64,000 nucleotides of DNA. It comes from Bacteroidia bacterium (GTDB taxonomy: Bacteria; Bacteroidota; Bacteroidia; Chitinophagales; Chitinophagaceae). The translations under genes were made by a program, and so were the position numbers. This document shows positions 53,641-63,568 of this stretch, in pieces. The notes below the pieces were generated by a model. That model saw only the letters and a list, made by a program, of their open reading frames with translations, was not told the DNA's origin and did not search any database. Numbering within the stretch: position 1 is the first letter of the stretch; each line of letters starts with the position of its first letter. The DNA is taken from assembly GCA_030427635.1 (NCBI GenBank), contig JAUIBA010000024.1, forward strand, positions 1 through 64,000, in the 5' to 3' direction.

Positions 53641-54768
53641 TTACAGGTCTACGGCCAGTGAGGTGGCGACCAGAGGGGTTACATCGGTGGGGCTACCATC
53701 GTGGCGGGTAAAAACAGTATTCGGGCTTTTCAGCAGTTTGGCTTCTGTGCGCCATAGTACATGCTCCATAATACGATAGTCGAAGTTTGCAGAGTAGCCG
53801 ACTACGGTAAACCCATCCGGTATATGGGTGACCACAATTACGCCATACTTATCATCATAATATTCGCCCCTGAGTGCCACGGCGGTTTTCCGGCCTGTTT
53901 TATATTGTAGTATCAGCGCGCCACCCATCCAGTTGTTCCATGCCGTGCTACCTTTATACTGCTGCTCTATGCCATAATCAAAACCAATGGTAGCCCCGAG
54001 CCTGTCTGTGATATGAAATATGCCATAGAGGTTATGAAATATACGGGTCTGCCGTGTACTGTCGGGGCGGTCACTACCCAGAAAGGTGCTGTAATTCAGT
54101 GTCACATGCTTAGAAGGGGTATAGGTAAGCTGTGTGCCTGCTGCAAATGCGGAATTGCCATCGGGCCGCTGAATGCGCTGCCAACCGTTCAGTACAAGGC
54201 CAGCCATATACCAATGCCCGTTTGCCGACTTATAAGATAGCCTGGCACCGCTTTCATAATATGGAGAATTATCGGCTATGATGCTGCGTGTGAGGGTGGG
54301 ACAATCTACCGAGCGGGCACTTTCAAAACCTATGTGAGCAGGCAGTACCCCTACATCCAGCCACACATCCTTACGGGCCGATAGTTTTACTCCGGCATTA
54401 GCTTCATAGATATTTTTCAGCAGGCCGGGCTCTGCTGTATAGTTGGCATTCATATAGGTGCCGGTAGCAAGTGCCAGACTGCTATGTACCCTGTCCCGGC
54501 TGTAGTATGCCTTTATGTAGGCGAAGTTGATATTTACTTCATTGTGCCTGTTGTGCGAATATATGAATGCCGGGAGTGTATTGCCGGCAGGGCGGTTAAA
54601 GTCAAAGCCATACCATGCTTCTGTATAAGCTGAAAATGTGAGTGTGCGTGCTGCCTGCGAGGGTCTGTAATCTATAGCGGATGTAGCATTGGTACCCGTC
54701 TGCGCCTGACCGTATGCCTGATGGTGAAAGAGTACTATCAATATGCAGCTGAAGACATAGTTTTTCAT
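53641..54768 (-). CDS. Outer-membrane beta-barrel porin (OmpL/BBP2-like)
   Basis: A 375-residue protein with signal peptide MKNYVFSCILIVLFHHQAYG. The rest is made of alternating amphipathic beta strands with aromatic ends (FSAYTEAWYGFDFNRP, NINFAYIKAYYSRDRVHSSL, YESGARLSYKSANGHWYMAG, LRGEYYDDKYGVIVVTH). NRPAGNTLPAFIYSHNRHNE and ATGTYMNANYTAEPG are typical of the putative beta-barrel porin-2 family in Bacteroidota. The final residues (LVATSLAVDL) form a last strand. It is probably a diffusion channel; substrate unknown. Confidence 0.85.
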   Translation of the reverse strand: MKNYVFSCILIVLFHHQAYGQAQTGTNATSAIDYRPSQAARTLTFSAYTEAWYGFDFNRPAGNTLPAFIYSHNRHNEVNINFAYIKAYYSRDRVHSSLALATGTYMNANYTAEPGLLKNIYEANAGVKLSARKDVWLDVGVLPAHIGFESARSVDCPTLTRSIIADNSPYYESGARLSYKSANGHWYMAGLVLNGWQRIQRPDGNSAFAAGTQLTYTPSKHVTLNYSTFLGSDRPDSTRQTRIFHNLYGIFHITDRLGATIGFDYGIEQQYKGSTAWNNWMGGALILQYKTGRKTAVALRGEYYDDKYGVIVVTHIPDGFTVVGYSANFDYRIMEHVLWRTEAKLLKSPNTVFTRHDGSPTDVTPLVATSLAVDL

Positions 54769-54952
54769 TGCTGAACAGGTTGCCCAATAAGTGTGCTGTA
54801 GTCCTGTTAGCAGGGCGCGTACTTATTGCATTCCGGTACAAAACTACGGGTAATGGGTGTAAGCTGTGGTATAAGCGGGTATATGGCAGGTTATATACGG
54901 AGGAGCGAGCGACGAAAAACTTACCGAATATGTGGCTGAAAGCTGCTTTCTG

Positions 54953-56536
54953 TTAATGCGCCACCAGTAATTTTTCATGGTAGATATATCCGTCATCACC
55001 CTTTGCATGGATAGCATATATACCCTGAGGTAGGCGTGACACATCCAATACTTTTGTCCCTGCCTGCATGATTGCTACTACCCGCCCCCATGTGTCCATC
55101 ACCCGGACTTCTTTGATACCATCATTGAGTATGCGCACGGTGCTGCCGGCGGGATTGGGGGAGAAGGAGAGATACCCGCCCGCTGTAACTACAGAGGCAG
55201 CTGATGCGGGTGGGGACGGCGGCATGCCATAGTCACAGCTATCGTAATAAGGGATGGAAGTACCTCCGGTAGCGTGCATAGCTGCGGTGGCAGAGAGCAG
55301 CATAGGAGCAAACCCTATTGTAGCAGGTGTACTTGTAAATATGTGCTCATCACTGAATGCAAATGATACCGCTTCAAAGGCGCATTGACCATGACCTGCG
55401 CTATCTGTACTGAATACAACCGGTGCATGTGGCCCGGTGGCCAGTGCGGTAAAGAGCCAATCGTTGGCACTGCGTACGTGCGGCAGGCTCAGTCCGCTGT
55501 AGTGTGGCCAGGCGCTGCGGTCGGGGTCTACATTAAAGGCCCTCTTCACATTGCCTCCTGTGTCTGTAATGATAATGTCATCTTCGCTGGGGAAGCTAGT
55601 AGAAGTATAGCTGAGCCCGCCCGCTGCAATAGCTATATCACCGTTTGGCATCAGCCCGATATCGTCCGGGCGGCAATGCCGGTCGGCTGTCTTCTGCCAT
55701 AGTATATCACCAGCTGCAGATACCTTCAGCAAAAAACCTTTCTCATCACCGGCGGAGGTAGATAAACTACCTGCAAATATTACATCTCCTCCGGGTAACC
55801 GCACGAGTCCGCATATTCTATTCATGCTAAAGGTTGTATTCCAGGTGCTGCACCATGCTACCGTATTATCCGGGCGCACTTTTGCTACCTTACGGCCATC
55901 TAACGAAGATGTGCCGGTGGCCTGGAGGATATAATAGTAATTGCCGGAGTCGTCGGCAAAAATATTTTCAATGTATGCGAATGAGGGCTCTCCGGTGAGG
56001 CTATCTACTCCGAGTAAATTACCTGCTGTATCTATGTCTACCACAATGTCACGGACGTAGCCTCCGACGGTGTAGCCGATTATCCTTATCCGGGAGTTGG
56101 TATAGACTGCTTCACCAAGGCGTATGAAGCCAGGAATGAGGGTGCAAAGATCTCTCTGCCATATTACAGTGCCTGAAGCGGTTCTTTTCTCAAGCAGCAT
56201 GCAGGTATCTCCATACGGATAATTGGGTCCGACGGCAAATAATGTTCCATCGGGTAATGTCATGGAATAGACCACCTTCCGCTGCCACTGTGGTTGCAGA
56301 CTTGCATCTGTCTTCAGCTCTATCATGTAATCAAAGCCCTCTCCGTCTATAATGGGATACCCCATATAGTAGCGGAGCAGGTAGCCTTTATCAGCCGTAG
56401 TTTCGATACGGGGACATTTGCCATAAATATGACCGCTGACATGGGCGGTATCGGCATAATATATTCGCATGACAGGAGACTGTGCATCTACTCTATGCGT
56501 AAGCAGTAAGAACAACAGTATGAGGTATCGCTGCAT
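54953..56536 (-). CDS. T9SS-exported protein with propeller-like body
   Basis: A 527-residue protein: signal peptide (MQRYLILLFLLLTHRVDA), a long body with repeated strands of the WQRDLCTLIP / GDVIFAGSLSTSAGDEKGFL / GDIAIAAGGLSYTSTSFPSE type, typical of delta-60-like or propeller repeats, and a C-terminal type A sorting domain beginning LSFSPNPAGSTVRILNDGIK and ending GYIYHEKLLVAH. It is exported across the outer membrane and probably attached to the surface. No catalytic motif is seen. Confidence 0.88.
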   Translation of the reverse strand: MQRYLILLFLLLTHRVDAQSPVMRIYYADTAHVSGHIYGKCPRIETTADKGYLLRYYMGYPIIDGEGFDYMIELKTDASLQPQWQRKVVYSMTLPDGTLFAVGPNYPYGDTCMLLEKRTASGTVIWQRDLCTLIPGFIRLGEAVYTNSRIRIIGYTVGGYVRDIVVDIDTAGNLLGVDSLTGEPSFAYIENIFADDSGNYYYILQATGTSSLDGRKVAKVRPDNTVAWCSTWNTTFSMNRICGLVRLPGGDVIFAGSLSTSAGDEKGFLLKVSAAGDILWQKTADRHCRPDDIGLMPNGDIAIAAGGLSYTSTSFPSEDDIIITDTGGNVKRAFNVDPDRSAWPHYSGLSLPHVRSANDWLFTALATGPHAPVVFSTDSAGHGQCAFEAVSFAFSDEHIFTSTPATIGFAPMLLSATAAMHATGGTSIPYYDSCDYGMPPSPPASAASVVTAGGYLSFSPNPAGSTVRILNDGIKEVRVMDTWGRVVAIMQAGTKVLDVSRLPQGIYAIHAKGDDGYIYHEKLLVAH

Positions 56537-56747
56537 AAGTGTAAGTTCTGTGTTCTATAATATAGACGTTAATATTTGCAGATAGCTTTGGTGTAAGTGT
56601 GTATTTTTTAATGTATGCTACAATATGTTTTATGGATGGGGTTGGGAGAGATGTGGGTATATGGGAGGTTGTGAATGAGGATGAGTGGTGTAAACGGTGT
56701 TTATAGGGTAGTATGGCAGCGAGCATTTGCCGCTGTAAGGGATAAAG

Positions 56748-57311
56748 TCACTTAAGGTATTTTCGGAACACAGTAGAATATCTGTCTCCGAACTGCACAA
56801 TACTTATTGCATCATATCGGATGTTTGTAGGTTTTTCCTCCAGTTTCCCATCCGGATCATAGTTATGTATGGTTACACTTTTTTCTGTAACGCGTTTTAT
56901 GGGCCCTATACGGAAGTCAATGCTATTGCCGTCAATACTTTCAATGATTACGTGTATATCGTAACGTTTTAATGTTCTGAAAATATCGGCCCAGCCGGTA
57001 AGTGGAATTGGCTTTTCAAAAGCAAAGTTTTCGGATAGTAAGCCCTCTGCTTTATATATCTTTCTCTGTGTACGCTCATAGCTTGAATGGCGGATACTGT
57101 CGTAGTCATCTGTCCTGATAATGGCAAAGCCATCCAGCATGAAGTCGTCGGCGGGGCGTAGCAGCAGAAAAAGGTTTGAGACAGCGAGGATAAAACCCGA
57201 TAAGGTTTCCTCATTACCGCAGACGGTTCTGTAGAGCTTAACAAACGCTTTGTTGTCTACATACTTCTGTAGCGTCTGGTTATATTTTTCTATGTTCTTT
57301 TCGGTTGCCAT
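56748..57311 (-). CDS. Hypothetical cytoplasmic protein
   Basis: A 187-residue protein from MATEKN (57311). No signal or membrane span. The C-terminal part (IGPIKRVTEKSVTIHNYDPD, then IRYDAISIVQFGDRYSTVF) has the alternating pattern of a small beta barrel and resembles C-terminal domains of other uncharacterised bacterial proteins; this is from memory and not a firm assignment. Divergent from the gene at 57448. Confidence 0.7.
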   Translation of the reverse strand: MATEKNIEKYNQTLQKYVDNKAFVKLYRTVCGNEETLSGFILAVSNLFLLLRPADDFMLDGFAIIRTDDYDSIRHSSYERTQRKIYKAEGLLSENFAFEKPIPLTGWADIFRTLKRYDIHVIIESIDGNSIDFRIGPIKRVTEKSVTIHNYDPDGKLEEKPTNIRYDAISIVQFGDRYSTVFRKYLK

Positions 57312-57421
57312 TGTGGTATACAAGTCTGATGGTGTTACAATTTTATAGGTATAGCGTGTGCTTTAAAGTGATTCTTAATCGCCCACTATGTAATAAGAAA
57401 GAGTGGTGATAAGGGCATACT

Positions 57422-57429
57422 TATATTTG
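57422..57429 (+). promoter_or_regulatory. -7 promoter element of the 125-residue gene
   Basis: TATATTTG, 18 nt before the ATG at 57448. Confidence 0.5.
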
Positions 57430-57447
57430 TATGTAATTATACATCAA

Positions 57448-57825
57448 ATGACTGAAAGACAATGTCTACTCATTAAACTTCTTACGGTAAACCACCTGAA
57501 TGTAACTGAACGTAATAGTATGGGAAGTGAGGTGATGTTCAGTGAATTACTGGAGGTTGCGGAACATTATTTTGATAATGCATGTTTCCTGCCGTCAGTG
57601 ATAACTGAATGGCGTGACGATAAACTATGTTATGACGGATATTCCATCGAAAAGAGAGGGAGAGCTTATATACTACACCTTCAGGTAACAGGAGCAGCAT
57701 TGAATCTATATGCAAACAAATATGAATCTTATTTCAACCTGAATGCCGTACTAAGGATATGGCTGCAGCGAGAATTCAGGTTTGTTATTGATGGTATACG
57801 GATAATAATGGATGTGGTAGTGTGA
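57448..57825 (+). CDS. Hypothetical protein, 125 residues
   Basis: Starts at ATG 57448 (MTERQCLLIKLLTVNHLNVT), just downstream of a good -7 element; the longer frame to 57403 overlaps the promoter. It is a mixed alpha/beta protein with ELLEVAEHYFDNACFLPSVI and LRIWLQREFRFVIDGIRIIM. I do not recognise it. It is the last gene before the AT-rich segment. Confidence 0.65.
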   Translation: MTERQCLLIKLLTVNHLNVTERNSMGSEVMFSELLEVAEHYFDNACFLPSVITEWRDDKLCYDGYSIEKRGRAYILHLQVTGAALNLYANKYESYFNLNAVLRIWLQREFRFVIDGIRIIMDVVV

Positions 57826-57924
57826 GCATATATTGTTTGGTATACTCTAATCTGGTTGCAAATGAGGGCAAGCAAATCAATTTACTTTTATATTGGTGTG
57901 TTAAGGCAATAAGTTCGTATGTAG

Positions 57925-58443
57925 CTATTTAATTGCTGCTCGAGTTGACCACATTGCCATCCCCTCATCATGAGTCACGACACCATACTGTCCTTTTTTT
58001 TGATGCAGGTTAAATGCCACAATAACCTCGGTTAAAAAAGTATAAATATTGTCGAAAAAAACTTCAATAGTGTGATGGCTGATATCATGAAATGAAGAAG
58101 AGTTAATCATCTTATCTGAATGCATTGTGTGTAGTAGCGAATTCAAGAAGAGTTCTTTTTGTTGTAGTGATATGTTAGTCAAGTCATTTAATCGTAGTGA
58201 TTTTTCTTGGTGAAGCGGCATGAGGCTTTTCTGATGTTCATTCAGGCAGTTTTCGATGGCATCAACAAAATTACCCCACCATCTTGTGGCATCTATAACC
58301 TCTACAGATGTTCTAAATATTTCAGAGCGTAAAAAATTTATTGCACTTGTACCCAAATTTCTTTTTGTCGTCGTTGACAACTTAAAAGTATTATTGGTAG
58401 ATGAGGAAGCTCGTAGTTCAACACTTTTTTTTACAGTGGTCAT
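57925..58443 (-). CDS. Hypothetical protein, 172 residues, at the edge of the AT-rich island
   Basis: Mostly helical: LGTSAINFLRSEIFRTSVEV, RWWGNFVDAIENCLNEHQKS, TIEVFFDNIYTFLTEVIVAF. The N-terminus is Ser/Thr/Lys-rich. No domain is recognised. It is separated from the phosphoesterase gene by 256 bases of AT-rich DNA and points the same way, so it might belong to the same acquired segment or be regulated apart. Composition is lower in GC than the housekeeping genes around it. Confidence 0.65.
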   Translation of the reverse strand: MTTVKKSVELRASSSTNNTFKLSTTTKRNLGTSAINFLRSEIFRTSVEVIDATRWWGNFVDAIENCLNEHQKSLMPLHQEKSLRLNDLTNISLQQKELFLNSLLHTMHSDKMINSSSFHDISHHTIEVFFDNIYTFLTEVIVAFNLHQKKGQYGVVTHDEGMAMWSTRAAIK

Positions 58444-58699
58444 AGTCTAGATTTGAAATGAGTAAGATAAAAACGGTAATAGCAAGCTTTATTCCATATT
58501 ATTTATCTTGTTGTGTCGAAAAATGATTACAAATAAACTAAAATTCTCAAAAAAGTTTCTATCTAAATTGAGAGCAGTGTCAAATTTCAGCTTCGGCGGC
58601 AAAATTAGCACAGAATCTCGATTAAAGTAAAAATTATATTTACAACAAAGCTAAAATACTAAAAATATTGAAAACGAAAAGTTAACATATTTATATTAA
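58444..58699. other. AT-rich gap within the island
   Basis: No gene is seen. The stretch 58590-58699 is almost entirely A/T (AAAAATTATATTTACAACAA and similar). No clear hairpin terminator follows the phosphoesterase gene. Confidence 0.4.
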
Positions 58700-60259
58700 T
58701 TAAAAATACTTATCCATATATTCAGTATAATCCATGTTTAATTTCGATGGCTTGTCAGCTGGCAGCAGATTATTTCGCACAAGAATGTCGAAACACTCGT
58801 CAACTGAGCGATGAGGTGTCTTGAATTTCTCTTTTGCATCTTTGGGTTTTAATTCTGTTACAAAATCGTCAGTTACATCTAGCACCCATTTCCAGCGATT
58901 TGTGTTGTCATCAAATCTGTAACAATAGACATCTCTGCTTAATGTGCTGAATGCAAAGTCAATATTATAAATAGAGAAGGTATTATCTGTAAAAAGGTCT
59001 TGCGTCCTGAATGTACCTCCTACTTTTAGTATATAGGAATTTAAAGCAAGAAGAGTTGGAGGGGTCTCTTTATGTTCATGTCCACAAAGTATGATATCGG
59101 AAAAATCAACAATTGTCTGAATTGGAGATCTACCATGTATACCTTCTACGTCATCTAAGCCATTATAGTGATGATCTGATATGGAATGCCAGTTGAAGTC
59201 GTTATGAAGTAATGTGACAACAAGTTTTCCATCTATTGATTGTCCAGTATCGGCGTTAATAAACCCTATAGCTTTTAATTGATTTACAATTGCTTTGAGA
59301 ATGGTTTTGCCAACTATCAAATGTCCATGGCATTGTTGAGAGTCTACATTCAACCAAGCGCTATTCAAGATAACAATTGCAATATTCTCGCTTAACTTAC
59401 GCACTCCAGTCGTAAATAATGACACGCCTTCGAAGTCCGCCATTTTGTAATTTGCATCTTTTTTTTCTCCTATACAATTTCCAAAAAGGTCATTTAAGTA
59501 TATAAATATGTCCTTCTCGAGGTCTGATATTGCTTTGAAAGTATTTTCTGATTCATCTATATATTGATTAATTACGGCCTCCACTACGCATTTGTATTTT
59601 GCATATGCGCTGTCTGAATGACGGTTGGATTCAATCTTTGTATGTCTGTATGCATCATAAAAGTATATATTTCCTTCCGGGGTATTTAGTCGTAGGTTCT
59701 CTCCTATTTTTTCGTGTGACCATTCAATCTGTTCAGCATTTTTGCTTAGTCTTAGTTTCATATCGTGGTTGCCGTAAGCAATAAAGGAGTATTGAGATAA
59801 TTCATCTAACACAGTGAACAGTACTTTGATATTAACATCACTCATAGTTTTATCTTTATCTGCTCTGTCAAACAAATCTCCTGTGATGACTGTAAAGTCA
59901 AATTCTTGTTCAGGTTTTGCCCATTCTTCAAAAGCTCCAATCATGTGCCGCCGCCGATTTCTTGAGTGTGTGCTTTTTAGTTTGTCGACAGCGTGTTTAA
60001 AATTAGTATTTTTGTCCGGCCTATGTGGACGTAACATGTCTACTATTGACCGATAGAGATTAGCATTGCACAAGTCTCTTGCAAATAATTCTAAATCTTG
60101 GACAAGAGAAGTATCATTTCTATTTGTATCAGAGATTACAGCACTAAGCGTTTGTGCAATTAATTTGAAATCAATTTCATCATCATTAAGGGTAGTTATA
60201 GGTTCTAAATGAAGGTCACTTAAATGAAGGATTCGGAACTTTGCACTAGCTGTTTTCAT
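58700..60259 (-). CDS. Calcineurin-like metallophosphoesterase
   Basis: A 519-residue soluble enzyme with all metal-binding motifs of the calcineurin-like fold: DLHLEP (D15, H17), GDLFDR (G127-D131), GNHD (163-166), LHND (H352) and GHEH (393-396). Between GNHD and LHND lies an unusually long insert of about 185 residues, and the C-terminal 120 residues after GHEH have no family match I know. Such enzymes cleave phosphodiesters in nucleic acids, cyclic nucleotides or other substrates; the long inserts suggest a dedicated role. Its start overlaps the end of the 1017-residue gene by 14 nt, so the two are translationally coupled and probably act together. Low GC suggests transfer. Confidence 0.88.
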   Translation of the reverse strand: MKTASAKFRILHLSDLHLEPITTLNDDEIDFKLIAQTLSAVISDTNRNDTSLVQDLELFARDLCNANLYRSIVDMLRPHRPDKNTNFKHAVDKLKSTHSRNRRRHMIGAFEEWAKPEQEFDFTVITGDLFDRADKDKTMSDVNIKVLFTVLDELSQYSFIAYGNHDMKLRLSKNAEQIEWSHEKIGENLRLNTPEGNIYFYDAYRHTKIESNRHSDSAYAKYKCVVEAVINQYIDESENTFKAISDLEKDIFIYLNDLFGNCIGEKKDANYKMADFEGVSLFTTGVRKLSENIAIVILNSAWLNVDSQQCHGHLIVGKTILKAIVNQLKAIGFINADTGQSIDGKLVVTLLHNDFNWHSISDHHYNGLDDVEGIHGRSPIQTIVDFSDIILCGHEHKETPPTLLALNSYILKVGGTFRTQDLFTDNTFSIYNIDFAFSTLSRDVYCYRFDDNTNRWKWVLDVTDDFVTELKPKDAKEKFKTPHRSVDECFDILVRNNLLPADKPSKLNMDYTEYMDKYF

Positions 60260-63200
60260 TTCTAATTATTTTTTGCGTTTTATTATCCCCCTTAAAATGC
60301 TCCATTTTACAGATTAGGGTGTGATTGTTGAGAATCTTAAAAAGATAGTTGTTGGCTAGGAAGTAATGTTGCTTAAGGTTCCCAGTGGCAAAAAAACCAC
60401 CATTGGGATCTGGCTGTATTTTCCCCGACTGAACACTGCCTTTATCGACCCATCCAGTCTGAATCGTATTTGCGTCAGTACCTAGTCGTATAATGGGATT
60501 TCCAATGTATTGTGAAAGGACACTCAAATAGCACATGAATGTTGACCTTAAGTTCGAAAATAGATTCACTGCTGAATTATTTTGATTCACTTTCCACGAT
60601 ATATTATCTTTAAAAGTAGTTTTATTGAGGTAATTTAAGTGAGAGGCAATTTGAATATAATTTTCAGATGACGCATTACCCGATTCGAAGATTTCCTTAA
60701 AAAATACAAGGCAACGGTTTTCATATTCTTTATCTCTTAGTGATAGCACATCGGGAATATCCAAGCTATATTCGGCAATACTTTTAAAACTCAAGAAGCC
60801 AAATAAAAAATCGTTCTCATACAAAATACGACATATCGTCATCGAATCATCAAAATGTTGCTCGAACAAATCCGGTTCGTATTCAATGAGTTTTTTATAC
60901 CAAATACTCTTTTTTGCATCGGATTTCAGAAACAGATTGCCATCTTTAGAATTAGGAATATTAGCAATCAAATACAACATTGTCATGCGAAAAATTGCTT
61001 TTGAGAACATTCTCGAACTGATACCCTTATTTGTTCTGTAGACATCCGGCTCTTGAAAAAAGTGAATCCAATACCAATTGCTATATAGTTCGGCATCTTC
61101 GCAGTAATACCATTTGAAATTGTTATAATCTACTAAAATGTAGTGAACAATCTCCTCGTCAATGTATTGGATGTAATTATAAACTCTTAAAAGCTGCTCT
61201 ACATTCTTAGATATTTCTGTTTTTTGAATTGCGGCAAGAACATCTTGTTGAAGTCTTAGAGATCCGGTTTTAGGATATTCATTAAATAGATGATATATTA
61301 AATCAAACTTTGCTTTTGCTCTTTCTTGCTCTTCAAGTTGGCTAAATTTTATTTTGTTCATGTGTTCTATGACACTCCGCTCATCCCAAGCAATTATGCG
61401 CTTGTATAATGTAGAAATGCCAATAATTGTGTCATCGGTTTTACCTATAAAATCAGCGTGCTGCATCCTCTGAAACTTCCTGTTTAATACTTCTTTAAAT
61501 ATTGTAACTAAAAATGTCGCGGGCTCTGTAATATGGAAGTAATTGAGTTGAAGGCTATATTCATATGACTTTATCCCAGATGCATTTGATAAGTATGCGA
61601 CACATGGTGCATGAAAAATGGGTTGTTCATCATTGAGATACTCCGTGATGTCTTTTTGATAAAATCCTATCACATTTCTAAATAAGCCAAATACAAAATT
61701 TGATACTGAGAGGTTTTGCTGGATTCCACCGTTGAAGTCTAGGTTAAATTCAGTTAGGTCCATAGCTCTCAAGCTATGCTGAATGACATTGTAATAAACT
61801 CTTTCAAACAACCTTGCAAACCCATTGACTTTTGCTATCAGCTCATGAGCATCTACCTTTTTCTCGGGTTCTAATTCTAATTTGTTTAATTCTTTTTTTA
61901 AGAATCCTTTCATGTTTGAAATAAACAAACGCATGTCTATAATGTATACATATAGAAGTCGGTCCAATATTATTTCATTATAATTGCTTAGAATTTTAAG
62001 GAAACGTTGTCTAACTGCTTTTGAAATGCTGAGTGCCGTTAAATCCTGCATTATTTCCGCAATTTCATCAATAGAAATTGGTAGTTTAGCATCTAACAAG
62101 TCACCGATATTTGCCCTGCCAATATTCTCAGGTAAGTAGCTTTTACCCTTAAATAATATATCCTCATTTAACTTTATTTTGGGTGTTGTATGGGTCTTTC
62201 TAATGCTTTTACCTGCGTCAATAGGATTATTATTGCTGCATAAAATATTTGCTCGATAATATCGAAGCATTGAAGCAATAGTTGGTTCTTCAATATTACC
62301 ATATTTCGTAGGTTCTATGTCTGCATCGTTGTATAAAATATAGCCCACATCAAATCCCCCTACTGTTTGTTTGTCATTTTGGAGGTGTGTCGTTGGTATT
62401 GTGGAAATACGAGTATTCGCACCAATTAACTCTACCTCATTCAAGATGTATTCTTTGAGCCAATATTCAAATTTTCCTGTGTCTGTTTCGGATAAGAGTT
62501 CATACTGAACACCAAAGTATGTGTTAGATGTCGAAAAAATGTTTGAGCTGGTTACTTTTTTGTCACTGCTCCAATCAAATAATAGCGAGTTGCTCAAAAT
62601 ATCTTCATCCATCATGTTTGTCTTCATGTCGTTTAGAGTTATGGTTTCTCTAACCCTGTAAACGACATTTCCAATCCTATGAAGACTTGAGCCCGTAAGT
62701 ATAAGACATATCTCGTGCCATGATGTTGTGTCTAATATTAGGTATTTTACTTTTTCGCACGCGTTTGTTATTTCTTGGTTGTATTTATCTATATCTTTAG
62801 CAATGGCTAGTTTTGTCGCTTCTATCACATCAGTGCCTGACCCGATTAATAAGCTACTTTTTATTTTGAAAGAGGTTATTGAAATGAATGGTTCTACCTG
62901 TTTAGGATACGTGTTGGAATTGTTGTCTACTTTTATACCCAAGACTTCATCATATAAGTATTTATAATCCGGCTGAGAAGAAGAAGTACAATTGTATATG
63001 TGATAATTGAACGATTTGATTCCAGAGTCATTGGGAGTAGTTCCCCAAGTAGTGTTTGGATTGAATTTTTGATAGCCAAACACAAAATCATCAACTTGAG
63101 ATATCACTGCTAAATCATAGCTTCCTAATAGTGCATAAAAGCGCGGTACAAACAAGTTTTGTTCAGAGCAATTTGTATTAAATTCTCTTAGCCGTTTTTG

Positions 63201-63299
63201 ATATTCTTCAAATATAAACTCAATTCGTTCTTTTGTTCGTTGTTCTTTACCTACAGGGGTGTTTACCAGTGCAGTGAAGACACCGTGTTTGTTTATCAT
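60246..63299 (-). CDS. Large 1017-residue protein of unknown family
   Basis: No signal peptide, no membrane span and no Walker, nuclease or protease motif that I can recognise. The N-terminus (VPRFYALLGSYDLAVISQVD, then DFVFGYQKFNPNT) looks like a folded alpha/beta domain of about 280 residues. The middle (about 400-520) is strongly helical (SISIDEIAEIMQDLTALSIS, KKELNKLELEPEKKVDAHEL). The C-terminal half is rich in Tyr, Phe and Asn with helical-repeat character (LLRVYNYIQYIDEEIVHYIL, YSNWYWIHFFQEP). The size and coupling to a phosphoesterase suggest a sensor or scaffold for the enzyme. Base composition is far more AT-rich than in flanking genes such as fusA or moaA. Function unknown. Confidence 0.85.
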   Translation of the reverse strand: MINKHGVFTALVNTPVGKEQRTKERIEFIFEEYQKRLREFNTNCSEQNLFVPRFYALLGSYDLAVISQVDDFVFGYQKFNPNTTWGTTPNDSGIKSFNYHIYNCTSSSQPDYKYLYDEVLGIKVDNNSNTYPKQVEPFISITSFKIKSSLLIGSGTDVIEATKLAIAKDIDKYNQEITNACEKVKYLILDTTSWHEICLILTGSSLHRIGNVVYRVRETITLNDMKTNMMDEDILSNSLLFDWSSDKKVTSSNIFSTSNTYFGVQYELLSETDTGKFEYWLKEYILNEVELIGANTRISTIPTTHLQNDKQTVGGFDVGYILYNDADIEPTKYGNIEEPTIASMLRYYRANILCSNNNPIDAGKSIRKTHTTPKIKLNEDILFKGKSYLPENIGRANIGDLLDAKLPISIDEIAEIMQDLTALSISKAVRQRFLKILSNYNEIILDRLLYVYIIDMRLFISNMKGFLKKELNKLELEPEKKVDAHELIAKVNGFARLFERVYYNVIQHSLRAMDLTEFNLDFNGGIQQNLSVSNFVFGLFRNVIGFYQKDITEYLNDEQPIFHAPCVAYLSNASGIKSYEYSLQLNYFHITEPATFLVTIFKEVLNRKFQRMQHADFIGKTDDTIIGISTLYKRIIAWDERSVIEHMNKIKFSQLEEQERAKAKFDLIYHLFNEYPKTGSLRLQQDVLAAIQKTEISKNVEQLLRVYNYIQYIDEEIVHYILVDYNNFKWYYCEDAELYSNWYWIHFFQEPDVYRTNKGISSRMFSKAIFRMTMLYLIANIPNSKDGNLFLKSDAKKSIWYKKLIEYEPDLFEQHFDDSMTICRILYENDFLFGFLSFKSIAEYSLDIPDVLSLRDKEYENRCLVFFKEIFESGNASSENYIQIASHLNYLNKTTFKDNISWKVNQNNSAVNLFSNLRSTFMCYLSVLSQYIGNPIIRLGTDANTIQTGWVDKGSVQSGKIQPDPNGGFFATGNLKQHYFLANNYLFKILNNHTLICKMEHFKGDNKTQKIIRNENS

Positions 63300-63568
63300 A
63301 GTAGCAGATTTGATACAATTATAATAATCAATTGTTATTTTTTTTATAAAAAATGCAAAAAAACGTTGTTGTCAGACAAAAATATTGCTGGCTAATGAAT
63401 GGCTTATTGTTAATTTTAAAAATATCACACAGCAAAACATGCGAATAAATATATAGAATGTTTTGGGTAGCAATTATTGAGTCAAATTGCCAGCTTGCGC
63501 AATGAGACAAGCTCCCAGCAAACTTTCTACAATTAAACTTGCTTTTATTATACGACTCGAATGAATCC
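63300..63568. other. AT-rich right edge of the island
   Basis: About 270 bases upstream of the large gene and downstream of moaA. It must hold the promoter of the two-gene unit, but I see no TANNTTTG match on the minus strand. No inverted or direct repeat matching the left edge (57826-57924) was found by eye. Confidence 0.35.

Noticed and set aside
57826-63568. Direct repeats or a tRNA as integration site of the AT-rich island
   Set aside because: No tRNA, integrase or matching flanking repeats could be found by eye, so the boundaries remain unproven.
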